From Chloroflexota bacterium (GTDB taxonomy: Bacteria > Chloroflexota > Dehalococcoidia > RBG-13-53-26): 10,455 nucleotides of DNA. The translations under genes and the position numbers were made by a program. Under the pieces are notes generated by a model. The model saw nothing but the letters and a program-made list of their open reading frames with translations, was not told where the DNA came from and ran no database searches. The DNA lies in contig JAUWXW010000032.1 in the NCBI GenBank assembly GCA_030616195.1, positions 1 through 10,455 on the forward strand. The letters are read 5' to 3'. Positions 6,016 to 10,455 of the stretch are shown here, one piece after another; positions within the stretch are counted from its first letter, which is position 1; every line of letters begins with the position of its first letter.

Positions 6016-7337
6016 TATAGGTTCTCCAGCCTCTTCAACAGCTCCTCTTTCTTCTTCTCATCCAGCTCGGTTGCCTTTCCCATAACCCTATAGCGGGTCT
6101 CTGGAAGAATCATCTTATTCGATTCCAGGTCTGTCGTCAAGCATACGTGAGGGCCAACGAAGGAATTGGAACCAATTCTGATCCCAGGTAGAATACTGAC
6201 ATTGATGCCTGTCTTGCAGTCCTCCCCTATTATAGCCCCCAGTTTATCCAGCCCGGTGTCAACCAACTCATTCCCGACTCTGACCGATATATTTCCTTCA
6301 TCAAAACGAAAGTTGGCCAGCACCGTGCCCGCACCAAAAGAACATCCGTCAGCTATTATTGAATCACCGATGTAGCTGGAGTGGAACCAGCACCTATCAC
6401 CTACGTAGGAACCTTTCACCTCAGTGCAATACCCCACTACGCAATCAGCCCCAATGTGGCTATAGTCCCGCACCAGAACATTGTTGCCAATAATGGTGTT
6501 GGCACCAATATATGCCGGTCCCCTTATTACCGCGTTCTCCATCACTCTGACATTATCCTCAATAATCACCTTTCCTTCAATAGTAGCCTTTGGTGAAATG
6601 CGAGCCGAGGGCGAATTCATCGGCTTAGCACTATCCAGGAAATATTTGACTACCCTGAAGATATGCCACGGGTACTTGATAGCGGACCAGAAATCCGAGT
6701 ACGGGACTACCTTGATCTTGCCCCCATCACTGACCATATTGTCCAGACCGCACTCGTAGACGTCGTCACTATCACTGTGGACATCCTTGAGATATGCCAA
6801 GAACTTGCTCATATTGGTATGAAGATGAACCAGGATATTTACCAAATTGCCCGGCTCCTCACCTTTCGGGGGCTTCTCTATGATTTGCTTTAGGTTACCT
6901 TCCTGATCCACCACAAGGTAGCCTCCGGGAAAATACTCCCGCACCTCATAGCCAAGCAAATAGGAAATTGCAGAACCCTTCTTGGCCTCCTGCATAAGCC
7001 CAGTATATGCCGAACTTTCAACCACGTCATTCGAATTGACCACCATCACGTCTTCCCCTAGCAAATGTTCGACTCTCTGCACAGCATCACCAACCCCAAG
7101 AGGCTCCTGCTGAACAGCAAACTCAACCTTAACGTCAGAAACATTCCCTGCTAGGCGCTCTACCTTTCCCATGTTCTCTGGATTGGCCACCACCACGAAC
7201 TGATCGAGACCAGCCCGCCTGGCTCTTTCCATCTGGTGCTCAAGAAGAGACTTACCCAAGAACTTCAACAGCACTTTGTCTTCCCTAAGGGGAAACATCC
7301 TCTTCCCCACCCCACCACATAGAAACAGCACTTTCAT
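6015..7337 (-). CDS. Bifunctional sugar-1-phosphate nucleotidyltransferase / left-handed beta-helix acyltransferase, GlmU-like
   Basis: It probably converts GlcN-1-P to UDP-GlcNAc (acetyl transfer plus uridylyl transfer), bridging its neighbours. Residue numbers here count from the GTG at 7340. The N-terminal domain opens with LCGGVGKRMFPLREDKVLLKF (7-27), a variant of the usual 'L.AG.G.RM.PLT...PK'. QQEPLGVGDAV (77-87) matches the base-binding 'Q.EPLGTA.A' motif. The metal-binding aspartate would be Asp105 in VVNSND, where 'nGD' is usual. EKP (155-157) and WSAIKYPWHIF (218-228) are typical of archaeal-type bifunctional enzymes. From about 245 the sequence shows hexapeptide repeats of the beta-helix fold, e.g. 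GPAYIGANTIIGNN (274-287), ending with a charged helix. The ATG at 7337 is preferred over GTG at 7340 because AGGA sits about 7 bases ahead. Nucleotide and acyl specificity are inferred from context; a thymidylyl- or guanylyltransferase role is possible. Confidence 0.88.
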   Translation of the reverse strand: MKVLFLCGGVGKRMFPLREDKVLLKFLGKSLLEHQMERARRAGLDQFVVVANPENMGKVERLAGNVSDVKVEFAVQQEPLGVGDAVQRVEHLLGEDVMVVNSNDVVESSAYTGLMQEAKKGSAISYLLGYEVREYFPGGYLVVDQEGNLKQIIEKPPKGEEPGNLVNILVHLHTNMSKFLAYLKDVHSDSDDVYECGLDNMVSDGGKIKVVPYSDFWSAIKYPWHIFRVVKYFLDSAKPMNSPSARISPKATIEGKVIIEDNVRVMENAVIRGPAYIGANTIIGNNVLVRDYSHIGADCVVGYCTEVKGSYVGDRCWFHSSYIGDSIIADGCSFGAGTVLANFRFDEGNISVRVGNELVDTGLDKLGAIIGEDCKTGINVSILPGIRIGSNSFVGPHVCLTTDLESNKMILPETRYRVMGKATELDEKKKEELLKRLENL

Positions 7338-7378
7338 CACTTCATCCTGTCAGATAGAGTAGTAACGTTACAAACCAG

Positions 7379-7407
7379 TCTTGCCCTTCACCTCACGAAG
7401 GGCAAGA
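7379..7407 (-). promoter_or_regulatory. 11-bp hairpin between glmM-like and glmU-like genes
   Basis: TCTTGCCCTTC (7379-7389) and GAAGGGCAAGA (7397-7407) are perfect reverse complements with a 7-base loop, the strongest stem in the window. It lies in the leader of the GlmU-like gene, 41 bases before the ATG. No T-run follows on the minus strand, so it is more likely a leader or mRNA-processing hairpin than a full terminator. It directly follows the smaller palindrome described next. Confidence 0.45.
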
Positions 7408-7415
7408 ATCCAAAA

Positions 7416-7460
7416 AGGCACAATGTGCCTAGTATAACAACTAACCCCCTTTTTGCACAA
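7416..7460 (-). promoter_or_regulatory. Candidate internal promoter with adjoining palindrome upstream of the GlmU-like gene
   Basis: The minus strand carries TTGTGC (complement of 7455-7460), 18 bases, then an extended -10, TGT-TATACT (hexamer complement of 7431-7436). Immediately after it is a 15-base palindrome, AGGCACATTGTGCCT (complement of 7416-7430), which would cover the transcription start. The palindrome runs into five T's (one of them its own last base; complement of 7412-7416), so it could instead act as a short intrinsic terminator (6-bp stem, 3-base loop) after the GlmM-like gene. Either reading implies the GlmU-like gene and glmS are not simply co-expressed with the upstream gene. 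Confidence 0.4.
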
Positions 7461-8793
7461 GGGGCTGAACAGTTTGAACACCCCTGTTAAGCAGGTCCCG
7501 CGCTCTTGAAGACGACATTGATTCGGCTATCACTCTGATGGCCGGCTCAGTTCCGCTGGCTCTAATGAGCATCCACGAGTCTTCAAACTCGAGTCTTACG
7601 CCGTCCAGACTGTTGACCTCCTCAGCCCCAAAAAGGCCAGCCTTCTCTTCAACCTCTTTCATAACAGCTTCCTTAAGATGGTTGGGGCAGGGAACTTTCC
7701 TCTTGTCGAAGAAGAGCCTGGGTAGCTGCCTGAAGAAATCCCTGACCTCAGCAGCCTCCCTTATCCGGCTGAGCAGGGTAAGACAGGCAAAGATACTATC
7801 AGGATAGTACCCTGCTTCCGGGATTATGTACACGCCTACCTGCTCCGTGCCAATAGCAGCACCGATTTCCCGAGTAAGATAGGCCAAATGGACATCCCCA
7901 ACCTTACCCCGCACCACGTCTACACCCAAATCCTTTACCGCAAAGTCCAAAAGCCTGCCTGCCTCCACTGTGGAAGCCACCTTCTTTTTCCCACTCCCCT
8001 CAGCAACTAACCTCGAAATAAAAGCCGTCGGCTCGTTAAACCCCCAAAATCCCTCCTTGTCACAGAAGACGACACGGTCAGCATCGCCATCGAAACAGGC
8101 AGCCAGGTCTGCATTCATCTCCCTCAGAAACTGCACAGTACCGCTGAGGGTATCTTCCCCTGGCTCTGGACTCCTTCCCGGGAAAAGGCCGTCAGGGGTA
8201 TCGTTTACAGGAACAACCTTGAGTCCTAACTCAATAAAAAGCTCACTGACAAAGCCTGAGGCAGCACCGTTGCCCGGATCTACAACAAGCTTCAAGTCGC
8301 TATTTAGACCTTTGCCAGGCAGCCTATCTTGTATAAAGCGAAGATAGGTCTCTCTCATTCCCTGTCCCTGGCGCAGGACTCCCTGGTAACCTGTCCTGAA
8401 TTCCTTGTGACGATATATCTTTTCTATCTGTTGCTCCTGATCCTGGCTATATCCCACAGAGTCCTTGTTAAAGAGTTTGATGCCATTGTACTCTGGCGGA
8501 TTGTGAGAGGCAGTGACCATAATCCCACTGTCAAAACCCCACTCCCTGGTCAGCAAAGCCAGCGCCGGGGTAGGTAACATACCAAGATCGGTTATCTCTA
8601 TTCCGCAAGATAGCAAACCGGAGAAGATAGCATTCTTGAGAGCTTCCCCGCTGACCCTGGTATCGGTAGCCAGGCAAACCCTAGCCCCTACAGGGAGGAT
8701 AGTACCCAGGGCCTGGGCTACTTCCCGGCACATGTCTGTGGTCAGATCTTGACCCACCACGCCCCTGATACCACTGGTCCCAAAAAGAGGCAT
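7441..8793 (-). CDS. glmM: Phosphohexomutase, phosphoglucosamine mutase-like (alpha-D-phosphohexomutase superfamily)
   Basis: By context it interconverts GlcN-6-P and GlcN-1-P, between GlmS and the GlmU-like enzyme. The 450 residues show all four domains of the family. MPLFGTSGIRG (1-11) is the standard start. TASHNP (94-99) carries the phosphorylated Ser96. DGDADR (235-240) binds the magnesium ion. RASGTEP (411-417) is the phosphate-binding loop. The sugar-specificity loop is unusual: GTEQVGVY (315-322) replaces the common GGEQSGH, keeping Glu317, and the later 'DG' reads DSI. This weakens certainty about the sugar; phosphomannomutase or phosphoglucomutase activity is possible, so the gene symbol rests on neighbours. 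AAGGAG lies 8 bases before the ATG. The gene follows fumarase beta by 87 bases and has its own candidate promoter. Confidence 0.87.
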   Translation of the reverse strand: MPLFGTSGIRGVVGQDLTTDMCREVAQALGTILPVGARVCLATDTRVSGEALKNAIFSGLLSCGIEITDLGMLPTPALALLTREWGFDSGIMVTASHNPPEYNGIKLFNKDSVGYSQDQEQQIEKIYRHKEFRTGYQGVLRQGQGMRETYLRFIQDRLPGKGLNSDLKLVVDPGNGAASGFVSELFIELGLKVVPVNDTPDGLFPGRSPEPGEDTLSGTVQFLREMNADLAACFDGDADRVVFCDKEGFWGFNEPTAFISRLVAEGSGKKKVASTVEAGRLLDFAVKDLGVDVVRGKVGDVHLAYLTREIGAAIGTEQVGVYIIPEAGYYPDSIFACLTLLSRIREAAEVRDFFRQLPRLFFDKRKVPCPNHLKEAVMKEVEEKAGLFGAEEVNSLDGVRLEFEDSWMLIRASGTEPAIRVIAESMSSSRARDLLNRGVQTVQPLVQKGG

Positions 8794-8855
8794 ACCTTTC
8801 TCCTTATCCTGTATCCTGGATTATGTGGCCATGCGAGGAACAAAACGTTATCAGC

Positions 8856-8884
8856 ATTATCGCCTTCACCCAACTCGTCTTCAA
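8856..8884 (-). promoter_or_regulatory. Candidate promoter for the amino-sugar gene block
   Basis: On the minus strand TTGAAG (complement of 8879-8884, four of six matches) is followed by exactly 17 bases and GATAAT (complement of 8856-8861, five of six matches). The -35 overlaps the stop codon of the fumarase beta gene. The leader to the ATG at 8793 would be about 55 bases. By spacing and match this is the best promoter candidate in the window, and it would separate the amino-sugar genes from the SDH/fumarase genes upstream. Confidence 0.5.
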
Positions 8885-9432
8885 CTCTTCCGGTATCTGG
8901 CTTTCCCCTCTTCGTACAGGTCTCCGCCGTAAATGTCATTTATCACTGTAGCCGGGAAATCTTCTACCTCCATTCGCAGAACTGCCTCAACCCCAAGCTC
9001 CTCGTAGGCTACCACCTCCGCTTTCTTGATGCTCTTCGAGATCAGCGCCCCGGCACCGCCTACAGCAGCAAGATACACTGCCTTGTATTCCTTCATCGCA
9101 TCCTTCACTGCTTGTGAACGCATACCTTTGCCAATCATTCCCTTAAGTCCCTCAGATATCAGGCGGGGTGAGTAGCTATCCATACGACCGCTGGTAGTAG
9201 GTCCGGCAGAGCCAATCGGCTGGCCTGGTTTGGCCGGCGACGGGCCCATAAAGTACACCGTCTGTCCCTTAATGTCGAAGGGCAGGGGCTTTCCTTGGTC
9301 AAGGGCTTCAACCATCCTCTTATGGGCAGCATCACGAGCCACATACATAACGCCAGTGAGTAGAATATTGTCCCCGGACTTGAGGTTCTCTAAGGTCTCA
9401 TCAGTTAAGGGCAGCTTCACCTTTTTCGCCAT
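8881..9432 (-). CDS. Fumarate hydratase class I, beta subunit (Fe-S hydro-lyase, TtdB/FumB C-terminal type)
   Basis: Two-subunit class I fumarases interconvert fumarate and malate with an oxygen-sensitive [4Fe-4S] cluster held by the alpha subunit; this is the smaller beta subunit. At 183 residues it has the normal length. Family motifs in order: ARDAAHKR (32-39), GPSPAKPGQPIGSAGPTTSG (63-82) followed by RMD, the central signature, AAVGGAGAL (122-130), and a C-terminal VEDFPATVINDIYGGDLY (156-173). AGGAGG (complement of 9439-9444) lies 6 bases before the ATG. It follows the SDH/FRD iron-sulfur subunit gene by 58 bases, in keeping with linked succinate-fumarate-malate steps. The alpha subunit, normally just upstream of beta, is not in the window. 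L-tartrate dehydratase beta is the close alternative, but the SDH context favours fumarase. Confidence 0.93.
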   Translation of the reverse strand: MAKKVKLPLTDETLENLKSGDNILLTGVMYVARDAAHKRMVEALDQGKPLPFDIKGQTVYFMGPSPAKPGQPIGSAGPTTSGRMDSYSPRLISEGLKGMIGKGMRSQAVKDAMKEYKAVYLAAVGGAGALISKSIKKAEVVAYEELGVEAVLRMEVEDFPATVINDIYGGDLYEEGKARYRKS

Positions 9433-9490
9433 TACCGTCCTCCTAGGTAGACTTTAGATTCTATAGCTTCTTTCTCGGGGCAGATTTGGG

Positions 9491-10321
9491 TTATTCGTTC
9501 CCTTTGACGGTGAACTCGGGGAAAGGAACTTTGGGCTTGGTTTCGGTAGGAGGTGAAACTACCGAGGAAGGCCGCCGTTTTTTCCCCAGTCCCAGGGCCT
9601 GGGATGCCAGACGCCTTTTCAGTAACTGAATAGCCAAGGCTGGGTCTAGTCCCTTGGGACAGGCTTCTGAGCAGGCGCCGGCAAGATGACAGCGCCATGC
9701 CCCGTGGTCAGTGTCCACCAAAGGGAGCCTTTCCTGCTGGCCTTCATCCCGGTTGTCAGCACAGTAGCGATAACACTGGGCTAAGGCTTGCGGCCCAAAG
9801 AAAAGTGTATCGCTGGCCGAGGTTGGACAAGCAGAAACACACATGCCGCACTTTATGCAATAGGCGAACTGCAGGAAGCCGCTTAATTCCTGGGGTATTT
9901 GGCCAAATTCAGCGGTGGGGGTTTCCATTTCCTGCGCATCCTGACGGAGGATGTACGGCTTTATTGATTTGTGCTTATTGAACATTGGGGTCAGGTCAAC
10001 TACCAGGTCTTTAATGATGGGCAGGTTGGGCAAAGGCTTGACGGTTAGCGTAGCGGAGCGAAACTCCTCTATTTGGGTGTGACAGGCAAGGTGAGGGTAG
10101 CTGTTGACCAGCATGCCACAGGAGCCACATATCCCCATGCGACACGAGGCGCGAAAAGCAAGGGTGCTATCCAGATTTTCCTTTATATATACAAGGCCAT
10201 CGAGCACGGTCATACCTCGACTGGCTGGCACGGTGAATTCCTCCAAATGGAGGGTAGCACCTTGTTCTGGGTCGTATCTCTGGACTTTGAACGTTATCTC
10301 TTTCGTGCCGCTTTGAGCCAC
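9491..10321 (-). CDS. sdhB: Succinate dehydrogenase/fumarate reductase iron-sulfur subunit
   Basis: This subunit carries electrons between the flavoprotein and the membrane quinone site. Counting from the GTG at 10321 (276 residues), the [2Fe-2S] ligands are Cys60, Cys65, Cys68 (CRMGICGSC) and Cys80. The ferredoxin part has CIKCGMCVSACP: Cys155, Cys158 and Cys161 with Cys221 for [4Fe-4S], and Cys165, Cys211 and Cys217 for [3Fe-4S], as in E. coli SdhB. All cluster ligands are present. CPKGLDP (221-227) is a family signature. A longer frame to 10441 would overlap the upstream membrane subunit by over 100 bases, and its extra 40 residues do not look like SdhB, so the GTG, which has AGGAGG just before it, is chosen. 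A proline-rich tail of about 30 residues follows the conserved core. Whether it works as SDH or FRD cannot be told from this subunit. Confidence 0.95.
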   Translation of the reverse strand: MAQSGTKEITFKVQRYDPEQGATLHLEEFTVPASRGMTVLDGLVYIKENLDSTLAFRASCRMGICGSCGMLVNSYPHLACHTQIEEFRSATLTVKPLPNLPIIKDLVVDLTPMFNKHKSIKPYILRQDAQEMETPTAEFGQIPQELSGFLQFAYCIKCGMCVSACPTSASDTLFFGPQALAQCYRYCADNRDEGQQERLPLVDTDHGAWRCHLAGACSEACPKGLDPALAIQLLKRRLASQALGLGKKRRPSSVVSPPTETKPKVPFPEFTVKGNE

Positions 10322-10325
10322 AATA

Positions 10326-10331
10326 CCTCCT
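10326..10331 (-). promoter_or_regulatory. Ribosome binding site deciding the sdhB start
   Basis: AGGAGG on the minus strand overlaps the TAG stop of the upstream gene (TAGGAGG) and lies 4 bases before the GTG at 10321. The spacing is slightly short but the match is perfect. It fixes a GTG start and suggests coupling between the two subunits. Confidence 0.7.
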
Positions 10332-10455
10332 AGCTCAATAACAGGTCCAGTGGTACATAAGTACCCCAGCCAAAGGCACCGATGCCTATAATTATGAAAG
10401 ACCAGGTAATGATGCGCCCGGTCTTGACCGAGGGTTTCCACTCTAATATGATGCC
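10330..10455 (-). CDS. C-terminal fragment of an SDH/FRD membrane-anchor subunit
   Basis: The right edge cuts this gene; 41 codons and a TAG stop (complement of 10330-10332) remain. The fragment reads GIILEWKPSVKTGR, then a hydrophobic segment IITWSFIIIGIGAFGWGTYV (about residues 15-34), then PLDLLLS. A final transmembrane helix with a basic loop before it, ending 8 bases before sdhB, fits the C-terminus of a cytochrome b or SdhC/D-type anchor. The heme-ligand region would be outside the window, so the subtype is unknown. The reading frame continues without stop to the edge. Confidence 0.7.
   Translation of the reverse strand, partial: GIILEWKPSVKTGRIITWSFIIIGIGAFGWGTYVPLDLLLS

Noticed and set aside
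6015..6060. Possible glmS ribozyme/riboswitch leader
   Set aside because: The glmS start codon overlaps the stop of the upstream gene by one base, so there is no leader to hold the ribozyme.
10322..10441. N-terminal extension of sdhB by 40 residues
   Set aside because: The extension is a shadow of the membrane-anchor gene, whose frame gives a proper transmembrane helix and stop; a GTG with AGGAGG gives the expected SdhB start.
1..10455. CRISPR arrays, insertion sequences, toxin-antitoxin or phage-defence genes
   Set aside because: No spaced direct repeats, transposase-like or nuclease-like proteins were found; the only tandem repeats are the three short 11-bp units at 2724-2756.

Overview
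This is an accessory-poor stretch of a bacterial chromosome dominated by housekeeping metabolism. Nearly everything lies on the minus strand; the only confident plus-strand gene is a methyltransferase at 1593-2276. Gene content suggests an anaerobic or facultative bacterium: succinate dehydrogenase/fumarate reductase, a two-subunit [4Fe-4S] class I fumarase, UDP-GlcNAc synthesis and a LIV-type ABC binding lipoprotein. Base composition looks moderate. My best guess is a Chloroflexota (Dehalococcoidia-like) genome. That rests on the overall gene mix, not on a diagnostic marker, so it is a weak inference.

Layout, left to right. At 1-1116 (minus) is the N-terminal 372 codons of an ABC-transporter substrate-binding lipoprotein cut by the window edge. 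At 1117-1592 is a spacer with a candidate promoter and a perfect palindrome in front of a UbiE-like SAM methyltransferase. A small uncharacterised 80-residue protein follows at 2369-2611 (minus). About 520 bases without a convincing gene (2612-3134) hold imperfect 11-bp tandem repeats and promoter-like motifs. Then come a tRNA-Gly(TCC) (3135-3210) and, 11 bases upstream of it in the direction of transcription, a lipoprotein of unknown function.

The right half, read in the direction of transcription (high to low coordinates), runs: end of a membrane-anchor subunit of SDH/FRD, the SDH/FRD iron-sulfur subunit, the fumarase beta subunit, then a three-gene amino-sugar block. That block holds a phosphohexomutase (GlmM-like), a bifunctional nucleotidyltransferase/left-handed beta-helix acyltransferase (GlmU-like) and GlmS. 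The last two overlap by one base. Together the three can supply fructose-6-P to GlcN-6-P to GlcN-1-P to UDP-GlcNAc. SDH/FRD and fumarase form consecutive steps between succinate, fumarate and malate.

I did not find a clearly new biological system. The items most worth checking are the divergent active-site motifs of the GlmU-like and GlmM-like enzymes, the fumarase beta subunit sitting behind sdhB without its alpha partner, the tRNA placed directly behind a lipoprotein gene, and palindromes next to two candidate -10 boxes. One further oddity is a 122-codon stop-free extension upstream of the binding-protein gene. All promoter, operator and hairpin calls are by eye.
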